Below, piece by piece: positions 13,501-25,835 of a stretch of 64,000 bases of DNA. Source of the DNA: Nyssa sinensis (taxonomy: Eukaryota > Streptophyta > Magnoliopsida > Cornales > Nyssaceae); contig VIRR01000579.1 in NCBI GenBank assembly GCA_008638375.1, positions 248,001 to 312,000 on the forward strand, read 5' to 3'. The position numbers were made by a program, and so were the translations under genes. Numbering within the stretch: the stretch's first letter is position 1; every line of letters starts with the position of its first letter. The notes beneath the pieces were generated by a model. The model ran no database searches, had not been told where the DNA came from, and saw nothing but the letters and a program-made list of their open reading frames with translations.

Positions 13501-15971
13501 GTCCAAATGATGCATGTAGTGCCTCACCAACAAATAGTACGTGCATAGTATCTTACTGGCAAAAATAAAAAATTTATCTTGACTTTTTAGATCTTTACAC
13601 AGTATGTGAAACAAATTGACAAACAGATCAAAGAAACATACACAAGAAAATGGAAAAAATTGAAACTTCCAAGAAAATATCCAATAGAAATTGTGGAAAA
13701 TGAAGAAACAACACAAATATCAGAGGACAATGGAAAAGAGTCAGTGGATCAACAACAAAGACATCAAGATATAGAGACAATAGAGAATCCTGAAAACCAA
13801 CAAATACACAAGACAAAACAAGGGAAAGCTAATGAAGAAGAGCTAATTGATGAAGAAATAGCAAGCTCTCTAAAAAGTATAGAGACAATCATAAAAAACA
13901 TTCTTCCTGAATTGAATCAAACTCCAGCACCAGAAAACATAAAGAGAGAAATGGTTCCTTTAGGTTACTTTTCAAATATGCATTTTGTTCAACAGAGAAT
14001 CATTAACTTGGAAAATGAATGCAAACTATTAAGGGAGATTAACAAATAGGAAAAATAACACATTGAGCATTTTCTAAAGCATAACAATGGAGTAGCTCAA
14101 TATCTTCATCAAAAAGAAAAGGAACTCACACTCTTAAAACAAGAAAGGGACATAATTCAAAAGAAAATAGAAGATTTCTTTGTTAAAAAAATTACAGAAG
14201 AACATGTTTTAGCAAAAGATGAAAGCAATGCAATATCTCTACTGCAAGAACAACTCCAAAAAGTGAGCAACATTCAAAACAATCAAGTAGAGAATTTTGA
14301 CAAACAAATTCAAGAGAATAACAAAAAGATTGAAAGTTTAGAGAACTTGGTAAAAAAGCGTCAACAATAGAAATCCTTACCTGTGCAAAGGGAAACAACA
14401 AGGAAAGTTGACATAGAAAAAACAAAGAAGAAACAAAAAGAAAAACACTTTCCATCAAACAAAAAGAGGCAACAAGAAAAAGACATAGAAAAATACAAGA
14501 TTGTAGATGGAACAAAAGCAAGGTCTATGATAAATAGAAATCAAAAAAAAAAAAAAAAAAAAAACATAAAATGTAAGATTTTGAATATGAGGAGAAAAAG
14601 AAACAAAGCAAAGATGAACAAAAAGAAAGAAAGGAACAAGAAGCAATTGATGTTGATGAGCTAGCTGAGCAAACAAAAAAGCCCCAAAAGAAGAAACTTT
14701 ACATCAACAAAAGTTTCATTGGGAAGACCATCCTAAGTAAGGACCTAGAGTTGGTACAAAAAATATATGACATGGAAGGACTACAGTAAGTACACTAGTT
14801 CAATATAATTTAAAAATAAACAATATTCCATATCTACAAAATAGAAATTCTCTGTCTATAAAATAGAAAAATCTCTGTCTACTGGATAACTGAAAACAAA
14901 TACAATGATATGTAGTTTACTTTGATTTCAAATACTAACAAAAACTGTGAACATTATAGAGTAACTATGTGGTCTGAAGACAACATGGACTACGTTTCAT
15001 TAGAAGATGTATTAAAGCTGGCAAAAGAACAAAAAACAACAAGCAATGTAAGTAAAAAAATAATTTATATTAATTAGTGAAATTTTTTTTCTAATAAAAA
15101 CAAAAAAAAAAAAAAAACACATCAATGACAAACTAATAACATGTAAATGCAAGTCATTGACAGCTATGTAAAAATATTGATGAGACAGTAGTTGTAAAGA
15201 ATACAACAAGGGAAGGCATTACATTTTCACCAGTCATTGCCTTATAAATATAATACAACTAAATGAACAAGTTGCTACAATTTTTTCCCTTTTCACTATA
15301 CAAAATTACTCTGTAATTAATCATAATAAAAACATTATCAAAATTATCTACCAACATAATCTAATCATACATTGGGAATGAGAAAAGAAATGTTCAACAA
15401 AAAAATAATCGAGATTCTAAAAAACTACAGATTCTACTTATTCCCTCTCAACAATAGCACTTATAATCACCGGACAATTGTTGTGATGGATTCCGAAGAA
15501 GGTATGTGGAGACACTACAACTCACTTTATCCAAGAAAGGGGATTGAAGACATGCATGTAGCAGATACTGAAGAAATGGTAAAAAAACCACATTGAATCA
15601 CATTACACTTGTCTATTATATTTTTTATAAAACAGAGAAATTTGAAATGATGTTTCATCAAATGACATAATACTAACATAATCTAATTTTTTTGCAGAGA
15701 GCCTATGTTGACAACTTATTGACAAAGAAAAATATAACCCAAAAAAGAAAAAATGAATCACAAGATAAAGAAAATATGGTATGGACTATGGGTATAGTAG
15801 TTCCAATCATTGATGCTCCACAACAACCAAGTGGAACGTAAGTACCACAAAAATACTAAAATTTTCATAAATAAATATTACAACTAGAAAACAAATACTA
15901 ACACTACTACTTTAATGTTTATTTATAGGTTGAATTGTAGGGTTATAGAATGCTACGTAATGAAGCAATAA
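10570..15971 (+). pseudogene. Ulp1-like (C48 family) cysteine peptidase gene of a Mutator-like element, broken and interrupted by an LTR
   Basis: Proteins of this type are SUMO-protease-like peptidases carried by some plant MULEs (the Kaonashi/Ulp1 group). The visible parts are an acidic Glu/Asp/Gln-rich stretch (10570-10776), a Lys/Glu-rich coiled-coil region (13605-14670), and a C-terminal catalytic region (about 14690-15971) in several exons with GT-AG borders. The catalytic exon has FPLNNSTYNHRTIVVMDSEEG (His codon 15468-15470), then YNSLYPRKGIEDMH. A later exon has PQQPSGT, joined across an intron (donor 15838, acceptor 15928) to LNCRVIECYVMKQ and a stop. Thus a His, a Gln and a Cys (15936-15938) are retained, but the usual HW is HR and DCG is NCR. 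Damage includes stops near 14047, 14056 and 14368, further stops near 15190, a frame change at the poly-A run 14547-14566, and an inserted LTR at 10777. The gene start is lost to the left. Confidence 0.72.
10777..13599 (-). mobile_element. Family A solo LTR inserted in the Ulp1-like coding exon
   Basis: The plus strand begins TCTCACGCCCCAAATTTTC, a one-base change from the family TGTCACGCC edge, and ends GATCTTTACA. The flanks CAGAA (10772-10776) and CAGTA (13600-13604) match at four of five bases and are read as a decayed TSD. Removing the LTR and one TSD copy joins the codons for ...EIVKEKDEQ to ...VKQIDKQIKE in one frame, which supports the insertion. Internal landmarks shared with 44427-47466 include GGCATGTGCAAGTGTACA and CACCACAGGATCTACACCC. 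Confidence 0.78.
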
Positions 15972-16821
15972 TTAATTTAGATAAGTGTTACACAAACGAA
16001 TTTCAATGTGGGCAACATAAGGAATATGAGAAAGTTACTCATACACACCTTCCTCAATGATGGACAACTTTCAAGGACAGAAAAAGATTGTAAATAGGAT
16101 CTAAATTTGATTTAAAATAGGATTTCAACAATGTTAGTTTTCATAGAGACTTTTGTATGGTAATGATTTTAATTAATATTAGGGTTTCAAATACTTTGTA
16201 GTCTACTACAGTTGTAAAAACCTTGTAAATACATAATCAATTTTTTTAAAAAAACAATTTGTTCTCATTTTGGCATAACAGTGGTGCAAAATACACATTC
16301 ACACAACATGACATTAAATATTCTCTGTCAATTTGTCACCAACAAAAAAAGTTTCAATCTTTCAACCAACCTAATATAAAATATAGCCATCAGCAAATAA
16401 ATTTATGTAACTGTAACCACCGCACTAATAATCATCCACATTAAAAATTACTATAATTCCATCCTCAACATAAAACATATATATAAATAGATAAATTCAT
16501 TTAACAAATTTATATTTGCAAAAATGCTAATTATTCAACCAACCACAAACAACTAATATCAAACACAAACATTTATATAAAAATAACATGAACACAAAAA
16601 ATCAAAAAATAGAAAATTACCTTTGTTAGTACATCATCTACACAAACTATAACCAACACAGAAATGTCTCTGTCACTATATAGAACAAATAATTGAAAAC
16701 GCCTTTATCGAAATTAAAAAAATAAGCAATAAATAAAAAAATACTAGTATTTGTTTTAATCAAATATAAAATGTGCAAAAAAAGGGCTTCACTTGAATCA
16801 AACTATCAAAATTAAAATTCA
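15972..16821. other. AT-rich spacer between converging MULE genes
   Basis: This stretch holds the probable 3' untranslated parts of the Ulp1-like gene (+) and the mudrA gene (-). No reading frame of interest or repeat boundary was seen. It contains many A-runs. Confidence 0.5.
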
Positions 16822-17616
16822 TTAATTCAAAAAAATATATCTATATAAAGCATCCTTACATGTTTTCCTATTATGGCCGTTTGTTCTACCACATCTACTA
16901 TACCTTATCTCCCTAATTGTTTCACCTCTAGACCTAATTCTATTCTTTCTTGGTCTACCAGTTTGTTTTCTTGATAAAGGGGGCAATACAACAACATCCT
17001 TAAAATGTAACTCTGGTTTCATAACTATACAAATGGAAAATATTGACTTTGAATAAGCCTCCATATAATTGGCAACATAAAAGTATGGATCCACAAAATA
17101 AAAAATGCCTCTGCCACTCTTCTTAATTGCAACAACAACATTAGAACATGAAAAATCGTTAATCTGCCACTAATAACATGAAAAACACCAATCACCAATG
17201 TCAACAACTGTAGATGAATACGAATGAACTTCAAACACATTGTTTGATGACTAGCTAACAACCCATGACCTACCAGCCTCAACTGCAGAATACAACTTTA
17301 ACTCCATTATTAGACATAACCGTCCATGCCATCTACAAAAATAGACTCTCCTCTTAGACATTTGATTCATGATTTACACTTGAATAATATCAACCATATT
17401 TAATATCGAAAGATGACGAACCTCACGAATCTGATTATTAAACAACTCTCCTGTATTTGAACACATTTCACCATATCGCCGCCCTCTAAAATATGCATTC
17501 AACCAATTCTCAAATGGAAAACCACTCAAAAACTTCACCACTCTCTTCCCACCTTCAGCCTTTAACCCTTCTAACTTATCATGGAACAATGGGTAATTTG
17601 GAACATAAGAACATTC
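16822..17616 (-). pseudogene. mudrA-like MULE transposase, C-terminal half
   Basis: The minus-strand frame reads through YVPNYPLFHDKLEGLKAEGG, NWLNAYFRGRRYGEM-SNTGELFNNQIREVRHLSILNMVDIIQV, the SWIM zinc-finger segment (DIGDWCFSC, then WQINDFSCSN) and a C-terminal tail with GRPRKNRIRSRGE and a CCHC-like knuckle CSRCGRTNGHNRKTC. These are hallmarks of plant MuDR/MULE transposases. Two in-frame stops (after IIQV, and within the SWIM segment between the CxC and WQ), plus Asn in place of the SWIM His, show it is dead. An AG acceptor precedes the exon at 17617-17618. The DDE catalytic region expected upstream is missing, replaced by LTR sequence from 17672. Confidence 0.85.
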
Positions 17617-17671
17617 CTAAAATTTAAACACCATACATTCCTTGAAACTTTTGTTAGAACCAACCAACTTA

Positions 17672-18247
17672 TGTAACATTTTGACTTAATTACTATTTAA
17701 TTAGGGATGATTAGTAAGCTTTAAAAAAATATTAGTGTATAATTAGATCATGATGATAATGTCACAATAATAATTCTTGAGTGAATTAAGATAGAATGAC
17801 TTGATATGAAAAATGATGACGAAATTAATAAAGAAACACATAAATATTAATCCTAAAAGTTTAAACAAGTATCATAACTGATTATGTTACTTAATTTAAC
17901 TACACAAAAGAGAAATCTTCATGAACATAAAAGACATCAAGTAATTAATATATATACAAATTTAGTGTATTGAATGAATAAAATATTAAATAAAAGTGTA
18001 GAATCCTCCAACAACACAACAAGAGAAAAAAGAGTAGAAATAGGGTTGCCAAGTCTTGAACTCAAGACCTTAAATAAAAGTTGCCAAAAAGTTACCATTG
18101 GGCTATTAGCACTTTTATGTTATGATTCCCACAAGAAAAGTACATAAAGAAAAGCTTGTAGGAAAATTTCCTAAAAAAAGTAATGTGTCCTCACCATAGT
18201 GAACCAAACAAGCAACCAATAGGATTTCATGCACAATCCCTCATGAT
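17672..18247 (+). mobile_element. 5' fragment of a plus-strand family-C-like LTR
   Basis: It begins TGTAACATTTTGACTTAATT, comparable to the start of the LTR at 48323 (TGTAACACCTCGACCCGATT). It carries the same antisense tRNA-like cassette (18043-18112) and the same phrase TTTCATGCAC that follows it in the 48323 copy. It ends abruptly where the truncated gypsy 3' LTR begins at 18248. The five bases before it are ACTTA, and no matching right end was found. Confidence 0.55.
18043..18112 (-). promoter_or_regulatory. tRNA-like A-box/B-box cassette
   Basis: The minus strand reads an A-box-like TAGCCCAATGGTAAC, a B-box-like TTGAGTTCAAGAC about 40 bases on, and a T-run about 30 bases after the B box. 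It is antisense to the LTR that carries it, as in the other copies. Confidence 0.45.
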
Positions 18248-18899
18248 GTAAAATCTCCTTCAATCTCTCCCTCACTCTCGGTTGGTTGTGTGTGTGTGTG
18301 TACAAGCACCATGCATACTTGTATAAAGAAAGGTGAATCATGGCAAATCTGATTGCCCCTCCATTTGGGTTAGCCAATTTCAGGCTTTTTCATGAGTGAG
18401 TCTGAATTGCCACTGTTGGGCAGGCCATTGAGTGGCCAGTTGTGTGTGTGTGTGGTGTTTGACTTACATATATATATGTATATATACATGGTTTAAACCT
18501 AATACACCTTGGATAATACACACACCTCTCTTTGACACACACTCTCTTTTGTACACTTTGGACAATAGCATGCCCTCTTATTCCATATATAATATACATA
18601 CATTTTATATAAACATATTTTAACATACATGCATGCATGCATATACACATTCATATATATATATATATATATATTCATGTATAATTATATATATATATTT
18701 TTAGTTATAATTATTTATATAGTATATGTATTTTTGTATTTAATTATATATATGTGAATGTTACAATTTACTTCTTATATTAAAATAATTAATTACTTTA
18801 AAAATTAATTATTTCCTTAAATGTATCATCTTTGTACTAATCTTCGTATCCTCGTAATACGTGTCACAATACCTGGCATTCTCGGGTCGGGGTATTACA
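18248..18899 (-). mobile_element. Truncated 3' LTR of the gag-only gypsy element
   Basis: Nearly identical to 26701-27340, the end of the 5' LTR, including GGTTGGTTGTGTGTGTG, the TACATATATATATG microsatellite region and CTCGGGTC-GGGTATTACA. Only about 650 bp remain of an expected 4.0 kb. The canonical 3' portion is missing, so a deletion has joined it to the unrelated LTR fragment at 17672-18247. High similarity to the other LTR suggests a fairly young insertion. Confidence 0.85.
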
Positions 18900-18912
18900 T
18901 TCTTCCCTCCTT
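18900..18912 (-). promoter_or_regulatory. Polypurine tract
   Basis: The minus strand reads AAGGAGGGAAGAA immediately before the LTR start TGTAATACCCC. Together with the preceding GAGGACAAAACTC this is the typical 3' junction of plant chromovirus-like gypsy elements. It primes second-strand synthesis. Confidence 0.85.
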
Positions 18913-19050
18913 AAAAGAGTTTTGTCCTCAAAACTCGGGGTCTCTTATCCTAAATTTCTGCTTCCATCGAACATGTTCACATGGCTAGTAGTCGAATTTC
19001 GAATGACAAGTTTATATATTTAACAAAACGAAACATTCGGACGACGTACC

Positions 19051-20016
19051 TTACTGATCCTCAGAGGCCTGTGCTGCCTCTCCGAATATGTTGTACACCC
19101 ACCCGTGCCTCACAGGTTCCTTGCCCCCTCCTTGTTTCCCAGCCGTTGTGGCCGGTGCACGTGGTGTAGCTGATGAAGCCACCGCAGTAGGCTCCTTAGC
19201 AGTTGAGCTCCACTTTGGGCAATCCTTGATGAGATGCCCAGCCTGGCCACACTTGTAACAGCCTCCGATGTCGCGCCAACAGGGTGCATGATGCTTTTTC
19301 TGGCAGGTAGGGCATGTCGGAATTTCTCCTGACTTTTTGCTAGTGTCACCCTTCTTGTTAACGCTAGTCTCACTTTTATCCCCTGTTTTTGTCTTTTTCA
19401 TTGACTGGGGACCGGGGCCCATCTTTTTCTTGTCTTTCTTTTGAGACAAGGCAACCCCAGCTCTCTCGAAAATTTTGGCACGATCCACGACGGCATTGTA
19501 CGTGGGGAGCTCAAAAGGTTCTAATCGGTATCTGATGCCATCCCTCAATTCAGTTTCGAATTTTCGAGCTTTTAGATCTTCTGTTTGGACCATATGGGGT
19601 GCGAATCGGGCTAACCTCATGAACTTGGTTTCGTACTCCGCCATAGTCATTGTTCCTTGGGTCAGAACGGCAAATTCTATGACCCTTTGATTTTTTAACG
19701 ACCTTGGAAAATACTTGTCATAGAATACTTCCAAAAACCTAGTCTAGGTCATTGGCGGCTCTCTTTCCTTTTCCAGGAGCCACCACTCGTGAGCTGCATC
19801 CTTAAAAGTGAATGCGGCGTAGGAGACCTTTTGCTCCTCTGTGCATGGCATGACCGAAAAGATACGTTCCATCTCCTTTACCCATGACTCCGCATCAATG
19901 GCGGTATCCATCCCATCAAACCTAGGGGGCTTAAAGCCTTGGAATGTTTTATAGCTTGAGGTAATTGCGGCCTCATTGGGTTGTCCAGGGTTAATTGGCT
20001 GCCCGGGGTTCTGCAC
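19051..20016 (-). pseudogene. gag: gag polyprotein of a gypsy-type element, one in-frame stop
   Basis: Gag forms the virus-like particle and packages element RNA. From the Met at 20016 about 320 codons run to the stop at 19051. Features in order: FKPPRFDG and AESWVKEMERIF, a retrotransposon gag core with AAHEWWLLEKE and FYDKYFPRSLKNQRVIEF, MTMAEYETKFMRLARFAPH, a Lys-rich linker, a first cysteine cluster CPTCQKKHHAPC, and a CCHC zinc knuckle CYKCGQAGHLIKDC (about 19219-19260). One TAG at 19744-19746 replaces the Trp expected in the MTWTRF-like junction. It is otherwise open, so the element may have been active recently. The C-terminus VYNIFGEAAQASEDQ resembles the gag-protease junction of chromoviruses but then stops. 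Confidence 0.92.
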
Positions 20017-20269
20017 CTATGGTGGTGTCCTAGCTTAGGTTTGGATATCGATCATATTCCGAGCCATAGCCTCCAGGATATGCTCGACTCGGTCTAGCCT
20101 GTCACCCGGATTTCCCGTATCCCTTCTCGTGTTCACCATGATTTCTGAAAGAAAACACGTATTTGTTAATTTGTTATCACACACAATTTCATTCATTTCA
20201 TGTTTCAAGGTTTGATATACTATTATCCTTGATTTCGCGGTGTTTTACGATCTACTTTTACTCCTTATT

Positions 20270-20590
20270 TAACTACGGTCCCATACCCCGCCATTCTATC
20301 ACATATCCATTTCACATACTACGAGTCCCATACCTCGCCTTCGTACTTCACATATCTATTTCATGTACTACGGGTCCCATACCCCGCCTTCCTATCTCGT
20401 TACTTCAGAATACTAACTTCATTTTACTGCGGGTCCCATACCCCGCCTTCATACTACGTATTTCTCATATCTACTTCCCACAACGCGAGTCCCATACCTC
20501 GCCTTTATATCATATCATGTACTTCACATATCTACTTAACACAACGCGAGTCCCATACCTCGCCTTCATATCGTATCCTGTACTTCGTCT
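20270..20590. repeat. Tandem repeat in the gypsy leader, about six copies
   Basis: The motif GGGTCCCATACCCCGCCTTC or GAGTCCCATACCTCGCC recurs every 50-62 bp between gag and the primer binding site, i.e. in the 5' leader of the element RNA. Spacing is irregular and the intervening ATATCTACTT-like sequence is more variable. Confidence 0.85.
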
Positions 20591-20675
20591 ATCCTAGGTA
20601 GTCTAAAACCCTACCTAACTTATGGTTTTGTTCTAATTCTTCTACGGTCACTAAGTTTGTTCAAGTAAACCTAGT

Positions 20676-20687
20676 GCTCTGATACCA
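20676..20687 (-). promoter_or_regulatory. Primer binding site (initiator Met tRNA)
   Basis: The minus strand reads TGGTATCAGAGC three bases after the LTR end GTGACA. It is the same site and nearly the same spacing as at 3511-3522. Confidence 0.92.
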
Positions 20688-20881
20688 CTCTGTCACGACC
20701 CGAAACCCACCCTGTGCGGATTACCAGATCGCGACCGCCGCCCCGAGATCCGAAGGCCTCGGGACAAGGTTCGTACATAAGCAACAATATCAGACAGCGA
20801 TGCGACCTGTGGTTGCAGGAAGCGGGAAAAAAAATTTCTTTTCTTTTCAAATAAAACATCTGTCGCATATCCGTCTGATAC

Positions 20882-20901
20882 TACCGCTCTTCATAGCGGT
20901 A
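20882..20901 (-). other. Conserved 7-bp hairpin in family C LTR
   Basis: The sequence is TACCGCT, six loop bases, AGCGGTA, a perfect 7-bp stem. It is identical at 47911-47930 in the other minus-strand family C LTR, about 190 bp from the canonical 3' end. That position suggests it lies in the transcribed U5 part of the LTR. Confidence 0.75.
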
Positions 20902-22029
20902 CACATAAATATAATAATCAGAGCATAATAATATTAACTAAAGATTTTTACATAGTACATATCCAAGTGCCCCTCGGGCTTAAGTACATAATTGTCATAA
21001 TTGTCCAAAAATTTCAACTACAAACGCTTAACCAGTGATGGGTCCTAATACTACCAAAATATCTCCAAGAACCTACTAGAGCTGCCAATCATTGCTCCCC
21101 ATATTGAGCAAGTGTCCAACCTTGATCATCACCTAAAAAATGTTGGGGAATGGGGTGAGCTTCGAAAAGCCCAATGAGTAATTCCTACATCTGTCATGGG
21201 TTTTCAATTGGTAGAGGTTTCGTACATGAGAGAGTTTATAAAATACTCAACTACCAATTGGTCGTATACTTGAACATAGAGAACATGCATTCTTAAAATA
21301 TATAGCTTTGAAACATTCAAGGTATTCAAGCTAGAACATATATTTCCATAAAAGAGCATATGTATTTCAGAACATGTAACTTAAAATCATGTAAACATGC
21401 ATAGTGAAAATGGGGGTAAAACCTGCTTCCATTTCCAAAATCGTATGTCATATTTTCTCTTTAATTAGGTGGAATCTGTTTCGAACCAGACCCCCGTTTT
21501 ACGTATACGTGGAGATATCTCATTTGCTTGGGGGATTAGATCCTGCTACCGGGCATTTCACATGATAGATCCGCGGGGTTCAGTACGACCCTACTCACTA
21601 CCTATGTGATGATGCACATGATAGGTCCGTTGAGTTCCGTACAACTCACAACACTACCTATGTGCTTATAATGATCTTGCAAAACGTTTATCATATGACA
21701 TTTATATAAAAGCCTTTTATGAGTATTTAGACATATGACGTATAACTTTACAGTGATGCTTCAATAGTTGCAATAATCAAATTCAGAATATTTGTGGAAA
21801 TCAGACATGCTAACTATTTTGAAAAGGAAACTTTTACGAATATAAATATGTAAATAATCGTGGAGCATGTCATAGCAGAATATTTAAGAAAACAGAAATC
21901 ATGAATACTGAATTTGATATATCAATGCTGTAAATATCTTGAACTTAAAAACATCCGTTGAAATCCGTGGAGTTAAAGCCTCCACTTCAAATGCAAGATT
22001 ACTCACCTTGGTCCTTTAGGGTTAGTGCT

Positions 22030-24279
22030 TGTCACGCCCCGAATTTCCGACGAACCCGGGGTGCGAGTAACGAGACAGAAAGTAAAATAAATAAAAGGAC
22101 AAAAGTAATTAAATTCACTAAACATGCGTCCATCATCATCCATACATAGAGTAACATCGAATACATTGTTCATCAGTCATTCGGGCTTAAGCCCTTACAT
22201 AACAAAATACAAGTCTCATGGATCACAAATACATCACGTGCTTCGCCCTCTCAGGGCATCACTAAGTCTCATGTGGCTGGAGGATCCTCATCTAAAAATG
22301 TTGCCCACGAATGGGTCAGCACAACTGCTGGTATGATGAAATGCTAATGCCAGAAATAAAGCTAAGGCGTGGCATGTGCAAAGTGTACATTTATTTCTAA
22401 ATGACATTCAAGCATCGTAGTAATATATATGAATGGTATGCATGACACACCCATGCACAACTCTATGCCACACCCATGTCTCATTTACGGGTACTCCCCG
22501 ATGGCTCGAAGTACCAATGCAATGGCCGATTTTGGGTTTTTCACCACAGGATCTACACCCTCATAATGCAAAGCACCATGTGCTTACCCACGCCATGTTC
22601 TCAAGGAATTCATCATATGCCAATATGCCAATGCAATCTCAATGAACATGAATCTCAATAATATAACATGCTCGGACAATAAGAAATAAATCACTAGTCA
22701 GTTTCATATACATGCATATCTCATATGTTCGTACATCATGATTCATGTTCTTCACTTTATTAACTTGCAAGTAACACATAACACGTGAACAACCAATTCC
22801 AAATAAACAGGTAAACACATTACAGATAAACACATACAGCATTCCAGTCATTCACAAACATTCCTAACTTAACTTCATTTCTAACACTAGCAAAACACCA
22901 TACCTGATGGGTTGGTATCAACCCTAGAAGATCGTGCGCTATGTGTAACTGAACCGACGGATGAAAATGTAGAGGATCAGATCGCCCTCTCCTGTCCTGT
23001 CAGTGTCCCTAAAAGTAGAAATTACAACTCAGTCCATTGTTGTTTGAATTTATGCTATTCATCAAATTTTATGTCTTTAAATTCATAGGTTCCTATTCTG
23101 CTAAATTAAACTCTACCATTGGTTTTAGAACGTTTAAGAAAGTAAGTCTAGGTTTTCGTAGAACTCAATTCGGACACCGGGGTTCAAAAGGGCAAAACAG
23201 TCATTTTGCACTTTATACGTGTCCTTACATTTTGTGACCTCTTTTCACAAATCGGACTCCACGGTTGAGTCCGAAATGTTCGAGATAATAAAATTTCACT
23301 ATTTGTTTACCTAATTCGGAGTTCGTCTGACAGTGTTTCAAGTTAGGGGCATTTTGGTAATTTTAAGGGTTACTACTGGTCTTTTATTTTTTGAGACCCC
23401 GTCTCGTAAAACGGACCTCACCATTGGTCTCGGAATGGTCGAGATAGTCAAAATACACTAATGACTTGTCCCATTTGGACTCCGGGGTTTTTGAATATTT
23501 AATTAATTAAATTAATTAATTAAATAATTAATTAATTAATTTAATTAATATTTTATTAATATTTTAATCAGGTGGGTCAAAGTGTAATTTCTAACAGTTG
23601 GAGGGTCAATTTGAAATTTCTGAAAGTTTCAGGGTTAAGGTTCAAATTCTATTTTTTTATTTAAAACAATGGCTGACACGTGGCAGGGTGGTTCGGCCCA
23701 AGCCCGACCCAGACCCGACCCGGACCCGGACAGACCCCCTTCTCCCCCCGTTTTTCCGGCGGAGCTCCGGTCACCCTCTCCGGCGCCGGTGACCAGAATT
23801 TCAGAAAAATCAAGCTTTTAAACTCGATTTTCATGGTGTTTCCGAAGCCCCTTTCAATCCCAAATCATTCTAAAACATTTTTGGAGCCTTTTAATACCGT
23901 TTTGAAGCTTCCAATCACGATGAAAAACCCAGATTTCCCCCCCACGGCCGTGACCTGCACATCCCCTTTTCTCCCTCATTTTTCAACCGTTTTCTATCAT
24001 TTTTGTTGCGTTTTAATCCTTACATTATGCTCTACAAGGTTCTACAATTTAAACCGATTGAAATGCTCTAAAACAAATCAAAACAGAAGTGATCCACTTA
24101 CCAATTTTTCGGCCGTTTCTCTCTCTAGCCGTGCCCTCCTTCTTCCTCTTGCTCCGAGCTCGAGCCAAGTCTCAAACTGTCCCTCAGAGCTCTATTTCTC
24201 TCCTTCTTTTCTGCTTCTTTCCTTCTCTTCTTTCCCACCCGAGACTACTCTCTTTTTCTCTTTATTTTCTCTCTCTCTA

Positions 24280-24315
<36 letters not shown>

Positions 24316-24493
24316 CAAGACCAACCTACTCTCTGCCCAAGACCAACCTACTCTCTGCCGATTCTGCATTCTCCCACTCCCTGAATCCTACTCACACACT
24401 CAACCTTACCCCATGCCTTGTTTGAGTGTATCACACTCAAACTTACACACACACACAACCGGGTACACACACACACACACCTCACACAACCTG

Positions 24494-24527
<34 letters not shown>

Positions 24528-24704
24528 TTTTCACATTTAAATATACACTCACCTGTATACATGTATACACACAAATAAATTTAAATTATATATATATATA
24601 CACATATACATATATACACATACGTCCAATAATTTTTTTATAATAATAATAATTGCAAAAATAAATAATAATAAAAAAAAAAAAAAAATTTCCATGTTAT
24701 AACA
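22030..24704 (-). mobile_element. Family A solo LTR nested in the gypsy 5' LTR
   Basis: The plus strand starts TGTCACGCCCCGAATTTCC and ends GTTATAACA. A perfect 5-bp TSD GTGCT lies at 22025-22029 and 24705-24709. Length is 2675 bp. It holds palindrome GGGCTTAAGCCC (22183-22194), the core block around 23330-23460, a GC-rich part with repeated GACCCGGACC (23690-23735), a CT microsatellite (24270-24315), and AT/CA microsatellites near the end. Confidence 0.95.
24264..24315. repeat. CT microsatellite
   Basis: About 20 CT units, slightly interrupted, within the solo LTR near its canonical start. Confidence 0.9.
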
Positions 24705-25604
24705 GTGCTAATATTGCGCTTTCCCACTTCCTTTGTAGTTCCTAAGAACAATTCATAAATAACCTCATTAACTTCACATTCACTTCAAACATCTCCTACT
24801 GATGCTTCTTAGCTTATGCTTAGATCGTATTAGATCCTAACACGATTTCATAAATTTCTCATGTACTCATTTTTAACCTATGACACATCTTAATGTATTA
24901 GAAATTAAATTTATTTTATTTTATACTCTTCTGGGAGTTCCATTAACTTTAATTTAATTTATTTACTTCACATGTTCACATGTCGTATCTTCTAGTATCG
25001 TATTTCCTCGTACTTGTCTTAGTTTAATATTTCGGCAATACTTTAGTTTATAATCATCTGACAGATACTATTCATCTGACAGATGCAATATATTTTATGT
25101 CATTATATTTTAGACATTTCTTTTGGTCGAATAGACTCTACCATTGAGTCCGGAGTGTCGAAGAAAGTCAGTTTAGGCTTCCCTCGAATTTAATTCAGCA
25201 TAGGACATGTTAGGGGCATTTTGGTAATTTATCCCTTAACGTGTCTAATTTTTTTTGAAGTTCCATCTCGTGAAACGGACCCCACCATTAGATTCAGAAT
25301 GTTCCAAATAGTCAAAATCTACTATTTATTTATTTTTTTTGGACCTCGTTTGGCTTATTTATGAGGCAGGGGCATTTTGGTCATTTTGACATTTTTAGGG
25401 GTCTTTAATTTTTTGGGACCTCATCTCATGTCGAGGACCTCACCAATGGGCTCAGAGGGTCCAAGATAGTAAGGTTACATATATAACTTGTAATTTTTGG
25501 ACAACGGGCCATTTCGGAGTATTTAATTTAATTAATTTCATTTAATTAAATTAAATTATAAAATGTAATATATATATTTTTAAAGGGGAATAAGTGACAG
25601 GTTG

Positions 25605-25835
25605 AATAGGGTGGCACGCTGGCCAGCGTGTCACCTCCCTCCCCATATACCCGAATTCGAGTCCCACTAGGTGCAATGCACCTTTTTATTTTTGGTTTTA
25701 TTTTATATATATTATATATAAATATGTTGCCCCATATGAGACACACGCGCATGCGTGGCCGAGTGGAAAGGAAACGTGTGGGGCGCGTGAGGTCAGGGGT
25801 TCGAACCCCACTGACTGAGATTCCCCCCCTTTTCT
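25605..25835 (+). promoter_or_regulatory. Two tRNA-like A-box/B-box cassettes in the family C 5' LTR
   Basis: The second cassette has an exact A-box match TGGCCGAGTGG (25755-25765) and an exact B-box match GGTTCGAACCC (25798-25808), about 40 bp apart as in tRNA genes. A TTTT run follows near 25830. The first (25605-25695) has a B-box-like ATTCGAGTCCC and a T-run. Both are antisense to the LTR. The folding is not a clean cloverleaf, so this is not called a tRNA gene. Confidence 0.55.

Noticed and set aside
23680..24643. Two long overlapping open frames on the plus strand
   Set aside because: They lie inside a solo LTR with a perfect TSD. Composition is Pro/Ser/Leu-rich from GC-rich and CT repeats.
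25752..25816. A possible Leu/Ser tRNA gene with exact A and B boxes
   Set aside because: The flanks do not form a convincing acceptor stem or cloverleaf, and it repeats in LTRs. It is kept only as a tRNA-like cassette.
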